Shown: piece by piece, positions 41,882 to 50,707 of the stretch
Numbering within the stretch: the stretch's first letter is position 1
Layout: every line of letters begins with the position of its first letter
Source: a bacterium
GTDB lineage: Bacteria; Armatimonadota; Fimbriimonadia; Fimbriimonadales; Fimbriimonadaceae
Direction of reading: 5' to 3'
Assembly: GCA_013823945.1 (NCBI GenBank)
Contig: PNMZ01000001.1
Span: 496,001-560,000, forward strand
Length of the DNA: 64,000 nucleotides
Program-made: the position numbers and the translations under genes
Notes under the pieces: generated by a model
Seen by the model: the letters and a program-made list of their open reading frames with translations, nothing else
The model's database searches: none
What the model was told of the DNA's origin: nothing

Positions 41882-42568
41882 GTGACCAAAGCCCAAAAAC
41901 TCCTCCTCCTCGCCTCTGCTGCCAGCATCATCCTCTGGGCCGTCCCCGTCGCCCGCTATCTCACCATCCCCCTCACCTACCTCAACACCCATTTCCACGA
42001 ACTCGCCCACGCCCTCATGGCCATCGCTACCGGAGGAATCGCCGACTACATCCATGTCTATGCCGATGGCAGCGGCGTCACCCCCGTCGCCGGAGGAAGC
42101 ATCTTCCTCATCGCCAGTGCCGGATACCCTGGAACCGCCCTTCTCGGAGCCGCCCTCATCCTCGCTGGACGCACCGAAAAATCCGCACAAACCGCCCTCA
42201 AAGCCCTCTCCATCGTCCTCGGTCTCAGCCTCCTCTTGTTCATCAGGGGCGACGCCGTCGGGGTCATCTCTGCCATCCTTTGGATCCCTGCCCTCTGGCT
42301 CCTTGCCCTCAAAACCAAAGGCGACACCATCAAAGTCGTTACACAGTTTCTTGGCGTCCAGATGTCCCTCACCGCGTTCCAGGCCCTCCTCATCCTCCTC
42401 AACATCTCCGCTACCACCGACACCCACTCCGACGCCCAAATCCTCCAACAAACAACCTTCATCCCCGATATCGTCTGGGCCACCCTCTGGACAGTTTTTT
42501 CCCTAATTGCTGTCGGAACCAGCCTCAAAACCGCATGGAGCCCCGTCCGTACGTCAAGAGAACGTTAA
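41882..42568 (+). CDS. M50-like membrane metallopeptidase
   Basis: 228 aa from a GTG. Several hydrophobic segments surround HFHELAHALMAI, the HExxH zinc motif of the M50 family. A later GGSIFLIASAGYPGTALLG segment with GYPG is the usual partner region in the M50B-like (PF13398) group. Such proteins may cleave substrates within the membrane; many members are uncharacterised. Three bases separate its stop from the M42 peptidase. Confidence 0.85.
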   Translation: MTKAQKLLLLASAASIILWAVPVARYLTIPLTYLNTHFHELAHALMAIATGGIADYIHVYADGSGVTPVAGGSIFLIASAGYPGTALLGAALILAGRTEKSAQTALKALSIVLGLSLLLFIRGDAVGVISAILWIPALWLLALKTKGDTIKVVTQFLGVQMSLTAFQALLILLNISATTDTHSDAQILQQTTFIPDIVWATLWTVFSLIAVGTSLKTAWSPVRTSRER

Positions 42569-42571
42569 AAC

Positions 42572-43645
42572 ATGCGCCCCGAATCCCTCGATTTCCTCCA
42601 AAACCTCTGTAACACCCCCTCCCCTTCTGGCTACGAAGAGCGCGCCGCCCAAGTCTATCGCGACTACGCCAAACCCTTCGCCGATGAAGTCCGCACTGAC
42701 ACTCACGGCAACGTTTACGCCATCCTCAACCCCCAAGCAAAGCAAAAAATCATGCTCGCCGGCCACATGGATGAAATCGGCTTCCAAATCCATTACATTG
42801 ACGACAAAGGTTTTCTTTATTTCCGGGGAATCGGCGGCCACGACACCATGGTTCCCCTCGGCAACCGTGTTTTCGTTCACGGCACAGAACGCATCCCCGG
42901 CGTGATTGGGCGAAAACCCATCCACCTCCTCGAGAATGGCGAAAAGGACAAACGCCCAGACATGTCCGATATGTACATAGATATCGGTGCATCATCTAAA
43001 GAAGAAGCCATGAAATACGTCGGCATCGGCGACGTTGCCACCTACCAATGGGAATTCCAAATCCTCCTCGGCGACCGCGCCGTCGCCCGTGGGTTCGATA
43101 ACCGCGTAGGCTCGTTCTGCGTCGTCGAAGCTCTGCGCCACCTCAAAGAATCCGGTGGACTCCACAAAGACGTCGGCGTTTATGCCGTTGCCACTGTCCA
43201 AGAAGAGATCGGCCTGCGCGGTGCCCGCACCGCCGCCCAATCCCTTGGAGCTCAATCCGGTCTCGCAATTGATGTGGACTTCGCCATCGACCACCCCGGC
43301 CTCAGTCAAACCAAGTACGGGGCAACCGACATCGGCAAAGGCCCTTCCATCACCCGAGGCGCAAACATCAACCCCATCGTCTTCCAAATGCTTAAAGAAA
43401 CTGGCGACGAAGAAAAAATCCCTTATCAGATCGTCGCCGAACCCGGTGGTACCGGAACCGATGCCAACGCAATGCAGATTGCCGGTTCAGGGATGGCCAC
43501 CGGCCTCATCGGAGTTCCCCTCCGCTATATGCACACTCCTTGTGAACTCCTCAGCCTCACGGATGTCGAACATTGCGCCCAAATCATGGCCGGCTACTGC
43601 GCTCGCGTAACCCCCGAAACGGACTTCACCCCACGCATCCTCTAG
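42572..43645 (+). CDS. M42 family metallo-aminopeptidase
   Basis: 357 aa. It has the M42 series NTPSPSGYE, MLAGHMDEIGF (metal His and Asp), GFDNRVGSFC, VQEEIGLRGART (catalytic Glu pair), DVDFAIDHPG and the C-terminal RYMHTPCE (metal His). Members form large tetrahedral aminopeptidases or act as glucanase-like peptidases in the cytoplasm. It is adjacent to the M50-like gene and is followed by a dispersed repeat. Confidence 0.94.
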   Translation: MRPESLDFLQNLCNTPSPSGYEERAAQVYRDYAKPFADEVRTDTHGNVYAILNPQAKQKIMLAGHMDEIGFQIHYIDDKGFLYFRGIGGHDTMVPLGNRVFVHGTERIPGVIGRKPIHLLENGEKDKRPDMSDMYIDIGASSKEEAMKYVGIGDVATYQWEFQILLGDRAVARGFDNRVGSFCVVEALRHLKESGGLHKDVGVYAVATVQEEIGLRGARTAAQSLGAQSGLAIDVDFAIDHPGLSQTKYGATDIGKGPSITRGANINPIVFQMLKETGDEEKIPYQIVAEPGGTGTDANAMQIAGSGMATGLIGVPLRYMHTPCELLSLTDVEHCAQIMAGYCARVTPETDFTPRIL

Positions 43646-43668
43646 TTCAGATTCCCGGACTTTTTTTC

Positions 43669-43752
43669 GTCATTCCTGGCGCGACCCCCATCTCGACTTC
43701 GGTGCCAATTCCCTCCCCAAGTTTGGGGAGGGTAGGGTGGGGTTGTTAACAG
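43669..43752 (+). repeat. dispersed hairpin repeat, copy 2
   Basis: It starts GTCATTCCTGGCGCGACC and continues to the hairpin CCCTCCCC (43711-43718), loop AAGTTT, GGGGAGGG (43725-43732), then GTAGGGTGGGGTTGTTAAC. The left arm and the tail match copy 3 closely. The rest of the 43646-43923 gap holds a second, degenerate C-rich/G-rich pair (43819-43854) and no credible gene. Confidence 0.7.
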
Positions 43753-43923
43753 TGAAGGAGTCCGTCATTCCAATGAAGTCCCGGTATCAAAACCGCGCCC
43801 AAGAAGCCGAAAAAGCCACCCCTTCCCTAAGTTCCTTCAGTGAGGGGGGTGGGTCAAACAAAGCCAACCATCCCACTATCAAAGACGTTATAATATCCGC
43901 CAATACCCCCAACGGAAATTGAC

Positions 43924-44442
43924 ATGATCACCACCACCGCACTCGCCCTCGTGCTCCTTGGCACCCAAGACTCAATGACCCCGCCCTTCCCCAAGGCCGA
44001 ACTTGATGCGATCAAGTTCCTCACCGGGAACTACCGAGGAAAAGGCACCAGCCACGACCAAGCTGGCAACATTGTTAAGACCACTGGCTCGTCGCAAGGC
44101 CGCATGGAATTCGGACATTGGCTTAGCATGAACGCCGACTACACAATGCCCGGCACCCCAAAAATGAACGGCCGATTCATGCTCACGTACAACACGATGA
44201 GCCAAAAGTATGAAGGGACGTGGTTCGACAACATGACCCAACAGCCCCTCAACTGCAAAGGGAAATTTGAAGGCGACTATCTCGTCCTCTGGAGCGATCC
44301 GATGACCATCGCTCCCGGTGTACCCCCCGCAATTTTCAAAATTGTCTATCGAAAATCTGGCGCGCGCTCATATGACTTCCGTCTTCGCATCAAAATGGCC
44401 GATCAATGGTCGCCCATCATGGATATGTCCTACGCCCGATAA
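43924..44442 (+). CDS. DUF1579 family protein
   Basis: 172 aa. It has an N-terminal hydrophobic segment (TTALALVLLGTQDS) that may be a signal peptide. The body carries LDAIKFLTGNYRGKGTS, GRMEFGHWLSMNADYTMPG and GTWFDNMTQQPLNC, the usual pattern of DUF1579 beta-barrel-like proteins of unknown function. GGAAATTGAC lies upstream of the ATG. A hairpin terminator follows. Confidence 0.85.
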   Translation: MITTTALALVLLGTQDSMTPPFPKAELDAIKFLTGNYRGKGTSHDQAGNIVKTTGSSQGRMEFGHWLSMNADYTMPGTPKMNGRFMLTYNTMSQKYEGTWFDNMTQQPLNCKGKFEGDYLVLWSDPMTIAPGVPPAIFKIVYRKSGARSYDFRLRIKMADQWSPIMDMSYAR

Positions 44443-44456
44443 CAATTCAATTCAAT

Positions 44457-44492
44457 GAAGCCACTCGTCACGACGAGCGGCTTCCATTTTTT
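44457..44492 (+). terminator. hairpin terminator after DUF1579 gene
   Basis: GAAGCC and CTCGT pair with ACGAG and GGCTTC around a short loop, and CATTTTTTC follows. Confidence 0.75.
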
Positions 44493-44518
44493 CAATTCAA
44501 GCGTAAACTAAAGTGCGC

Positions 44519-45184
44519 GTGAAAAAATCCGCCTTCACCCTCATCGAACTCCTAGTGGTTATCGCAATCATCGCGATCCTCGCCGCGATCCTATTCCCTG
44601 TTTTCGCCCGCGCCAAAGAGTCTGCCAAAAAGACCAGCTGCACCTCTAACCTCCGCCAAATCGGCATGGCATTTACCCTCTACGTCGGCGACTACGATGA
44701 CCGCCTTCCCGACCGCCGCGACCTCAAATCCACCAGCGAAGGCGGCTATCGCCCTTGGACAAACTGGCCCCCCTCGGATCCCCGTGGCGGTTGGATCAAT
44801 GAACCCTTGAGTCCGTACAAAGCCAAGGGCACGTTCACCTGCCCCAGCACCGAGGGCCTTTTCAAATCCGACCCCCAAGTCACCCAAAATGGCGTCAACT
44901 ACTGGTTTTGGCGGTTCGACCAAATCGCCGATCCCGTCCCCTTGGATAACGCGTGGGGCAAATCCCCCGAACAACTTGTCGCCGACCTCCAATCCGCCGC
45001 AAATCCCTTCATCGGCATCCCCGAAGGCCAAAGTGATGTCGAACTCGCCGTTGACCCCTATTTCCCTCGCACCGTCCCCTCCATTCCTGCCACCAAGCGC
45101 GGAAAAGCCATCCACTTCGGCGGCCGCAACCGCCTCTTCCTCGACACCCACGTCAAATTCTTCCGCGACCCCCGTACCGAATAA
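44519..45184 (+). CDS. prepilin-like protein with DUF1559-type C-terminal end
   Basis: 221 aa from GTG 44519; an in-frame GTG at 44513 is three bases after a TAAACT box, so the later start is preferred. The leader [25 protein letters not shown] has the +5 Glu. Then follow [20 protein letters not shown] and, at the end, [19 protein letters not shown], a version of the H-X9-DG pilin end with DT in place of DG. It is probably a secretion or pilus subunit. The DYDD.LP module also occurs in the non-pilin gene at 15234. Confidence 0.88.
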   Translation: MKKSAFTLIELLVVIAIIAILAAILFPVFARAKESAKKTSCTSNLRQIGMAFTLYVGDYDDRLPDRRDLKSTSEGGYRPWTNWPPSDPRGGWINEPLSPYKAKGTFTCPSTEGLFKSDPQVTQNGVNYWFWRFDQIADPVPLDNAWGKSPEQLVADLQSAANPFIGIPEGQSDVELAVDPYFPRTVPSIPATKRGKAIHFGGRNRLFLDTHVKFFRDPRTE

Positions 45185-45200
45185 CTCCAGCCATGCCCCC

Positions 45201-45304
45201 GTCATTCTGGGCGCGACCCTGAATCCCAGCTTCGGTGTCAATTCCCTCCCCAAGCCCTGTCCTCGCGGAGGCAGGGATTGGGGAGGGTAGGGTGGGGTTG
45301 TTAC
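45201..45304 (+). repeat. dispersed hairpin repeat, copy 3
   Basis: It starts GTCATTCTGGGCGCGACC and contains a long interrupted hairpin at 45244-45287 (CCCTCCCCAA, CCCTG and CCTC arms pairing with GAGG, CAGGG and TTGGGGAGGG). The tail GTAGGGTGGGGTTGTTACC matches copy 2. Confidence 0.7.
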
Positions 45305-45327
45305 CAGCACATGAATCGGTATTTCCA

Positions 45328-45402
45328 AGCGAGACCCGGATTCAAAACTCGGGTGGCTCTGGTTTCTAACCAGTGCATAGTCTCTCCACTAGACCCACAG
45401 GT
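45328..45402 (-). other. tRNA-like relic
   Basis: On the minus strand there is a D-arm-like GTCT-AGTGGAG-AGAC, an anticodon-arm-like CTGG-TTAGAAA-CCAG and a T-arm-like CCCG...TTTTGAAT...CGGG in tRNA order and spacing. The 5' acceptor strand does not pair and the T arm is irregular, so it cannot be a working tRNA. It may be a decayed tRNA or a coincidence within the repeat. Confidence 0.25.
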
Positions 45403-45435
45403 CAAAAAGGAAACTCTCCAACTCAATTCCTCTGT

Positions 45436-45450
45436 AATAATTCATCCATG
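45436..45450 (+). promoter_or_regulatory. -10-like box and start of the DUF1801 gene
   Basis: AATAAT (45436-45441) is followed by six bases and the ATG at 45448-45450, the same hexamer and close spacing as before lexA. Confidence 0.35.
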
Positions 45451-45846
45451 ATATCCCCCGCCCACCAAACCATCATCGACAAAATCGACCCCGAAAAACG
45501 CCAAGAAATCCAACAACTCCACGACCTTATCACGAGCGTCGTCCCTGACTGGGAGCAGTGGGAAACCAAAGGCATCATGGGCTGGGGCCGCTACTCCTAC
45601 CAAGGCTCATCCAAAGCCTGCTCCGGCGAATGGTTCCACATCGGCCTCTCCGCCAACAAAACCGGACTCAGCGTCTACATCATCCCCAGCGACGAAAACG
45701 GCATGCTCCCCGAACAAGCCAAAGACAAACTCGGCGTCGCCTCGATCGGCAAAAGCTGCATTCGCACCAAATCAATCACCAAACTCAACCTCCCCGAACT
45801 CGAAATCCTCCTCCACCGCGCAAGAGCTCTCGTTGAAAACACCTAG
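45448..45846 (+). CDS. DUF1801 domain protein
   Basis: 132 aa from ATG 45448; the longer frame upstream runs through the tRNA-like relic and repeat. The pattern IDKIDPEKRQEIQQLHDLI, GWGRYSYQ, GEWFHIGLSANKTGLSVYI and GKSCIRTKSITKLNLPELE is that of the YdhG-like DUF1801 proteins. Their function is unknown, though some are linked to iron or stress. No operon partner is visible. Confidence 0.85.
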   Translation: MISPAHQTIIDKIDPEKRQEIQQLHDLITSVVPDWEQWETKGIMGWGRYSYQGSSKACSGEWFHIGLSANKTGLSVYIIPSDENGMLPEQAKDKLGVASIGKSCIRTKSITKLNLPELEILLHRARALVENT

Positions 45847-46012
45847 AATTCAAATTTCGAGTCAATGCTACTGGTGACAAAAGTTACACGAGCAGAGCTT
45901 TAAATCTCATAGAACATAGTAAGACCACTGAGACTATGCCATGCATCCGTTTTGCCGCCCATTCTGCAAACTGGACCAAAGGGAAATATGCAATTGATCG
46001 TCTAGGCCTTAG

Positions 46013-46891
46013 CTAGCACGCTATGACTTGACCATTAATAATTACTTTACCAAAGGTATCGCAAAGTGCTCTATCATTATCATCCATCGAATAGAGACTT
46101 GCCCAGCCTGCTGCTATATCTGCCGCCTGCAGTGCATCAATTTGGATTGAGCTAGCTTCCTTCACAATGGGTTTACTGTTCGCATCCTTCGACAATAAAG
46201 TGTCGCTAATGAATGAGAGCGCTTGGTTTAATACGTCAACCGAGAATGGATGTTCTTCATCAAATACTCTTTGAATATCACTTAACTCCAGCGGCTTGGA
46301 TAATCCATCTATCGCGCTCCTCGCCTCTGCAACGTCGAGATCAAAAATCGCGTGGGAACGAGCCGCAAGCACAACCGCGTCATTTAGTTTTCCTCCTGCT
46401 CTGTCCCACAAGTTATGGGGCAAGTAGTCTTCGAAGTTGTTAGCTAGTCCAGGTGTATAATACTGCAATTCTTCCGACAATTTGTTTGGAAGAAATGCCA
46501 AAGGTGTTCCCCTGATCAACGTAACTGCCGTCCTGGAATGTATCTCCTTAATATTGAAATCAATATCTGGCTTCGCCCCTGCTCCAATTAGCAAGTTACT
46601 TTCATATTCAATAATTTTTCCTGGTCTTATAATTACTACAGTGGTTGCTTTCAATGTATCTTTGATTTTTTTCGACAAATTTCGGTTTGCCTGGATTTTG
46701 TGTTTATTTGCTAAATATACTGGCCATTTAAGTTCCTGTATCGTTAAAAATGAGCGTAGTTCGTCAACCCAGTCCAATTGAAAATTTCCCGGTATTTGCG
46801 CTAAGACATAGTTCTTGATTTGGTGTTCCGAATCTCGGTGATTTGTTGAATCACCAAAGCTACTATGTGTAAAGGGGAGGACTAGCTTCAC
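46013..46891 (-). CDS. AT-rich orphan protein
   Basis: 292 aa from a GTG. It is markedly more AT-rich than the neighbouring genes and uses codons such as ATA, TTA and AGA-type contexts more freely, which suggests acquisition by transfer. No membrane segment or signal peptide is present. Near the C-terminus SSIQIDALQAADIAAGWASLY recalls the QxADxxAG motif of DUF3800-type RNase H-fold proteins; this is only a resemblance. It follows lipA on the same strand after 32 bases. TAAAAT ends six bases before the GTG. The 166 bases downstream (45847-46012) show no feature. Confidence 0.7.
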   Translation of the reverse strand: MKLVLPFTHSSFGDSTNHRDSEHQIKNYVLAQIPGNFQLDWVDELRSFLTIQELKWPVYLANKHKIQANRNLSKKIKDTLKATTVVIIRPGKIIEYESNLLIGAGAKPDIDFNIKEIHSRTAVTLIRGTPLAFLPNKLSEELQYYTPGLANNFEDYLPHNLWDRAGGKLNDAVVLAARSHAIFDLDVAEARSAIDGLSKPLELSDIQRVFDEEHPFSVDVLNQALSFISDTLLSKDANSKPIVKEASSIQIDALQAADIAAGWASLYSMDDNDRALCDTFGKVIINGQVIAC

Positions 46892-46903
46892 ACAGCCATT
46901 TTA
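46889..46903 (-). promoter_or_regulatory. leaderless-type -10 box and start of the AT-rich gene
   Basis: On the minus strand TAAAAT (46903-46898) is followed by GGCTGT and the GTG at 46891-46889. Confidence 0.45.
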
Positions 46904-46923
46904 CCGTCAGCTAGTCGGTACTC

Positions 46924-47847
46924 TTACTGCAAAACCCGCAACCCACCCGCAGCCGATGGCGAAACATAACCCGCCCGCGCTAACCGCTCACCCATCACCT
47001 TCTCACTAAACGCAATCGCGTTATATGAACTCCGAATAAACGGCCCGCTCGCCACAAAAGCAAATCCCATCTCCTCGCCAATCACCTCATACTCCTTAAA
47101 AACGTCCGGGTGAATATACTCATGCACCGGCAAGTGCTTCATCGTCGGTCGCAGATACTGACCAATCGTAATTGCGTCCACCCCGATCCGCCGCAAATCT
47201 TCCAACGTTCGAACAACCTCATCTTTGGTCTCCCCAAGCCCCAGCATCAACCCCGATTTCGTATAAATCTTGGGGTCAATCTCCTTCACCATCTCCAAAA
47301 CCCGCATCGTCCGGGGATACTTCGCCTGAGGTCGGACAATCGTGTGCAACCGCTCCACTGTCTCAATGTTGTGGTTATAAATCTCTGGCTCTGCCGCACA
47401 AACTGTTCGAATGCACTCCTCGTTCCCCTTAAAGTCCGGCGTCAAAATCTCAACAATCACATCCGGCAATTCCCGGTGCAAAGCCGTAATCGTCTTCGCG
47501 AACTGCCCCGCCCCCTGATCTTTCAAGTCATCCCGCGCCACACTCGTCACCACTACGTGCTTCAGTCCGAGTTCTTTGGTCGCCTTCGCCACGTTCAGCG
47601 GCTCAAACGGATCAACTTCCAGCCCTTTCCCGACCTTGATCGCACAGAACCCACAACTCCGCGTACAGGTATCCCCAAGGATCATAAACGTCGCCGTCTT
47701 TTTGCTCCAACATTCCGGCAAGTTCGGACACCGCGCACTCTCGCACACCGTGTGCAAGTTCTTCCCCCGCATCATCGCCTGCACTTCATTGATCGTGTCA
47801 GGACGCGGCAATCGGATTGTCAACCACTCAGGAAGGCGCTGGGCCAT
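46924..47847 (-). CDS. lipA: lipoyl synthase
   Basis: 307 aa. It has both iron-sulphur cysteine sets: CESARCPNLPEC (auxiliary cluster) and CTRSCGFC (radical SAM cluster), plus the C-terminal RSSYNA serine motif. LipA inserts two sulphur atoms into octanoyl groups on lipoate-dependent enzymes such as pyruvate dehydrogenase. lipB is not adjacent. A TAGAAT box ends seven bases before the ATG, without a Shine-Dalgarno. Confidence 0.97.
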   Translation of the reverse strand: MAQRLPEWLTIRLPRPDTINEVQAMMRGKNLHTVCESARCPNLPECWSKKTATFMILGDTCTRSCGFCAIKVGKGLEVDPFEPLNVAKATKELGLKHVVVTSVARDDLKDQGAGQFAKTITALHRELPDVIVEILTPDFKGNEECIRTVCAAEPEIYNHNIETVERLHTIVRPQAKYPRTMRVLEMVKEIDPKIYTKSGLMLGLGETKDEVVRTLEDLRRIGVDAITIGQYLRPTMKHLPVHEYIHPDVFKEYEVIGEEMGFAFVASGPFIRSSYNAIAFSEKVMGERLARAGYVSPSAAGGLRVLQ

Positions 47848-47860
47848 AAGCTCAATTCTA
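47845..47860 (-). promoter_or_regulatory. leaderless-type -10 box and start of lipA
   Basis: On the minus strand TAGAAT (47860-47855) is followed by TGAGCTT and the ATG at 47847-47845. Confidence 0.5.
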
Positions 47861-47871
47861 TCCTACGCCAC

Positions 47872-47945
47872 CCCCGGGACCCGAATTCACTGTCCTCGTG
47901 CGCAATGCCGAACCGGTTCCCTGCGAAGGCAGGGATCCTGTTCAA
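47872..47945. repeat. dispersed repeat-like hairpin, divergent copy
   Basis: The gap between lipA and the esterase gene holds CCCTGC-GAAG-GCAGGG (47919-47934) within a region starting CCCCCGGGACCCG. It resembles the GCGAAGGCAGGGAT part of copy 3 more than the CCCTCCCC core. I see no other feature in 47848-48032. Confidence 0.4.
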
Positions 47946-48032
47946 AATTTTGGACACACTTTCTGAAACTCATGTTGGCTACAGTTTCTTAAACGCTCCC
48001 TTCCAATCCGTACTCGCACCCTTTCATAACTC

Positions 48033-48974
48033 CTACTTCCTCAACTGCTCCCCAAAAAACTTCACGATCTCACTCGTTGCATCAACTGTCGTCACATCCG
48101 GCCCCATGATCGATTCCGGAAGCTCATCCTTCTTGCCGCCCGGCCAGGCATGACCGTGACCCAAACACTCCCAAACCCAAACAACATTCCCATATCGATA
48201 TTCTCTCACCCCCTCCCTCTCCGCTCTCTGCTTGACCTCACCCTGAAACCCGTTCCATTTCGCCCATTCCGTCGCAGTCTCCAAGACGGGTCGGTTCTCC
48301 TTTTCCGTCCCCCAAATTTCCATCTTCGTCGTGCCCCCCGCAAACGGCGTCAACGGATCTTTCTCGCCCACAATCCAAAGGGTCGGAATCGGCTTCTTGC
48401 CCCGAGCACCAGCAGGAACGTGTAAATTCCCACTCATGATCCCCACCGCCCTAACCTTGTCGGGCCACTCGCTCGCCACACGAAAGCTCATGCCTGCCCC
48501 GTTCGAATGCCCTGAAACAAAAAAGGGCACGTCCCCCAACTCTGCCTGACATCGAGCCAATATTTTCTCCAATGCCGCAAGGTCGTCAACCTTTGTTCTC
48601 GGCGATCTCGAATTCAGTTGGCCCGAATTCCAGACATGAGGATTCGACCGAAAATTCCCCGCCAACCCCGGACGGGACGGTAACCCCGTCGGCAACACAA
48701 CCGCAAATCCCGCCGCCGTCGCCTTCTGACTCCATTGCGCACTCTCATCAAATTGCGGCCCTGATCCACCCCCACCGTGCATCGCAAGAATCAACCCTTT
48801 TGCTTTCCCCGCGGGTTTTGAAAAAATGTAACTCCACTGGTTACCCTCAACTTCGATTGTCTGAACATTTGCCGAAACGGATCCCACCTGTTTAACCAAA
48901 ACCATCCCCAAAACCAAAGCGACCGTTGTCATACCAAGCACAACGCTTCCCACAATCAAAGGTTTTGTCTTCAT
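48033..48974 (-). CDS. secreted PHB-depolymerase-type alpha/beta hydrolase
   Basis: 313 aa from ATG 48974; the longer frame to 49073 overlaps the divergent ribF region. A signal anchor (LIVGSVVLGMTTVALVLGMVLV) precedes LILAMHGGGGSGPQFDE, the nucleophile elbow VSGHSNGAGMS, the Asp in VGEKDPLTPFAGG and the His in LGHGHAWPGG. The pattern is that of the LpqC/feruloyl-esterase/PHB depolymerase family, acting outside the cytoplasm. Substrate unknown. Confidence 0.87.
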   Translation of the reverse strand: MKTKPLIVGSVVLGMTTVALVLGMVLVKQVGSVSANVQTIEVEGNQWSYIFSKPAGKAKGLILAMHGGGGSGPQFDESAQWSQKATAAGFAVVLPTGLPSRPGLAGNFRSNPHVWNSGQLNSRSPRTKVDDLAALEKILARCQAELGDVPFFVSGHSNGAGMSFRVASEWPDKVRAVGIMSGNLHVPAGARGKKPIPTLWIVGEKDPLTPFAGGTTKMEIWGTEKENRPVLETATEWAKWNGFQGEVKQRAEREGVREYRYGNVVWVWECLGHGHAWPGGKKDELPESIMGPDVTTVDATSEIVKFFGEQLRK

Positions 48975-49154
48975 AATAAATTCCGTACGGCTTCTAATCA
49001 ACTTTCGGTTCACCAGGATCATCATGACATTCGCAATGATCAGTGTCTCGTGGCAGATACAGACACTCATCAATTAACGAGCAGATGTTCCTCGTTTATC
49101 CGAGCAACATCAACCTACCTGCGTCAGGTTCACCCAAGTACAATCAACCCTGCA

Positions 49155-50066
49155 ATGCTTATCCACTTCGGCGCCGACTACATCCACCCGGAATGGCCCG
49201 CCGCAGTTGTCTGCATCGGCACTTTCGATGGAGTCCACCTCGGTCATCAAGCCCTCATTTCAAAGACCGTCGCCCTCGCCCAATCCCGGCATCTTCCCAG
49301 CGTTGTCCTGACTTTCGACCGTCATCCCGCCGAGATTCTTGCCCCCGATCATGCCCCCCTTGCCATAAACACCCTCGACCAAAACCTCGAACTCATCAAG
49401 TCCCTCGGTGCCTCTCTCACCGTTATCCTCCCTTTTGATAAGCACCTCGCCAACTGCCCCGCCGAACAGTTTTATCAAACTATTCTCAAAAACACTCTAC
49501 ACGCTGAAGCCATGGTCATCGGGCACGATTTCGCTTTTGGCCACAACCGACAAGGTACACCGGAGTGGCTCCAAGCCCGAATAGAAACTCACGTTCTCCC
49601 TCCAGTTATGGTCAGCGAAACGCGTGTCAGCTCATCCCAAATCCGCCAGGCCATTCAAACCGGGAATTGTGAACTCGCTCACTCCCTCCTCGGTCGTCCC
49701 TTCCAGATTAAAGCCCCTATAATCGGCGGGCAACAACTCGGTCGAACTCTCGGCTATCCCACTGCTAACCTTGCCCGATCTTCAACGCTTTGCTCACTCC
49801 CCCATGGCATCTATGCCTGCCGCGCCAACTCTCCTGTCGGCTCATTCACCGCCGCGACCAGCATAGGCACTCGACCGACTGTCCATGGCACCCATCCGAC
49901 CATCGAAGCCTTCCTCCTCGACTACCCCGGTGATTCCCTCTATGGTCAGGTGATCGAACTCGATTTCCACCATCGTCTCCGCGATGAACTCAAATTCGAC
50001 TCTCTCGACGCCCTCAAAGCTCAAATGGCTCTCGATGTCAAACATACGATTAGTCTCTTGACCTAA
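49155..50066 (+). CDS. ribF: bifunctional riboflavin kinase / FAD synthetase
   Basis: 303 aa from ATG 49155; the longer frame from 49050 is not needed. The FAD synthetase half has CIGTFDGVHLGHQALI, VLTFDRHPAEIL, IGHDFAFGHNRQG and VSSSQIRQAI. The kinase half has LGYPTANL, GIYACRA and SIGTRPTVHG. It makes FMN and FAD from riboflavin. TACAAT lies ten bases before the ATG. No FMN riboswitch-like structure is present upstream. Confidence 0.96.
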   Translation: MLIHFGADYIHPEWPAAVVCIGTFDGVHLGHQALISKTVALAQSRHLPSVVLTFDRHPAEILAPDHAPLAINTLDQNLELIKSLGASLTVILPFDKHLANCPAEQFYQTILKNTLHAEAMVIGHDFAFGHNRQGTPEWLQARIETHVLPPVMVSETRVSSSQIRQAIQTGNCELAHSLLGRPFQIKAPIIGGQQLGRTLGYPTANLARSSTLCSLPHGIYACRANSPVGSFTAATSIGTRPTVHGTHPTIEAFLLDYPGDSLYGQVIELDFHHRLRDELKFDSLDALKAQMALDVKHTISLLT

Positions 50067-50163
50067 ATCAAATAGAATATCCAGCGCAAATTCCACTCCA
50101 GATGGGGAGAGGTAACTAAAACGAATCATAAACAAACATCCCTATCCAGACGTATCTAATCCC

Positions 50164-50622
50164 ATGAAGAAGGCTCTCCTTGCCCTCCCGATCCTCGCCC
50201 TGATCAGCCTCCTCGTCAGCGGATACCTTTTTGCCCCCAAAGATCAAGACCTCATCACCGCCGCTCTCCGCGACTCTACTGCTGCCGCCGCAAAAGGTGA
50301 GCCGAGCGACGTACTCCGCTATCTCAGCAAATCGTTTACTTACGGCGGCGAAGCAACCAGTACCTACGACATTTCCAAAGTCATTCATAACGCCAAACCA
50401 AAAATCACGATCATCGAAACCAAAGCTAATATCCAAGGCGAAAATGCCACTGTACAAACCCCGGTCGACGTACAACTCAACTACATGGGACTTGACATCA
50501 ATCAAACCATCCCCAAAGTCACGATAGAACTCAAAAAGGAAACCGGATTCAAATGGCTTTTTGTCCCCGAACCTCGTTGGAGAGTTGTGTCCGTCTCTGC
50601 CGAATCACTCCCAAACTACTAA
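50164..50622 (+). CDS. hypothetical membrane-anchored protein
   Basis: 152 aa. A signal-anchor (KKALLALPILALISLLVSGYLF) precedes a small domain with the NTF2-like look: an early helix LITAALRDSTAAAAKGEPSDVLRYLSKSF and later strands ending PRWRVVSVSAESLP. The family is not recognised with certainty. It is followed by another anchored protein in the same orientation, so the two may be cotranscribed. Confidence 0.7.
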   Translation: MKKALLALPILALISLLVSGYLFAPKDQDLITAALRDSTAAAAKGEPSDVLRYLSKSFTYGGEATSTYDISKVIHNAKPKITIIETKANIQGENATVQTPVDVQLNYMGLDINQTIPKVTIELKKETGFKWLFVPEPRWRVVSVSAESLPNY

Positions 50623-50707
50623 AAGCCTTAGACTCAAAACCCTAAAGAAACCCCGCCAATCTACCAAAAATTCACCTGGGATCGAGCATCCCAAGGCAGA
50701 TCATCAC

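Noticed and set aside
41798-42451. 217-codon minus-strand acidic open frame opposite the M50 gene
   Set aside because: Asp/Glu/Gly-rich antisense artefact of the membrane protein gene.
43737-43922. 61-codon open frame before the DUF1579 gene
   Set aside because: It runs through dispersed repeat sequence, has no Shine-Dalgarno or -10 box and no protein-like composition.
49075-49154. Possible FMN riboswitch before ribF
   Set aside because: The region is too short and lacks the conserved multi-stem arrangement of FMN elements.
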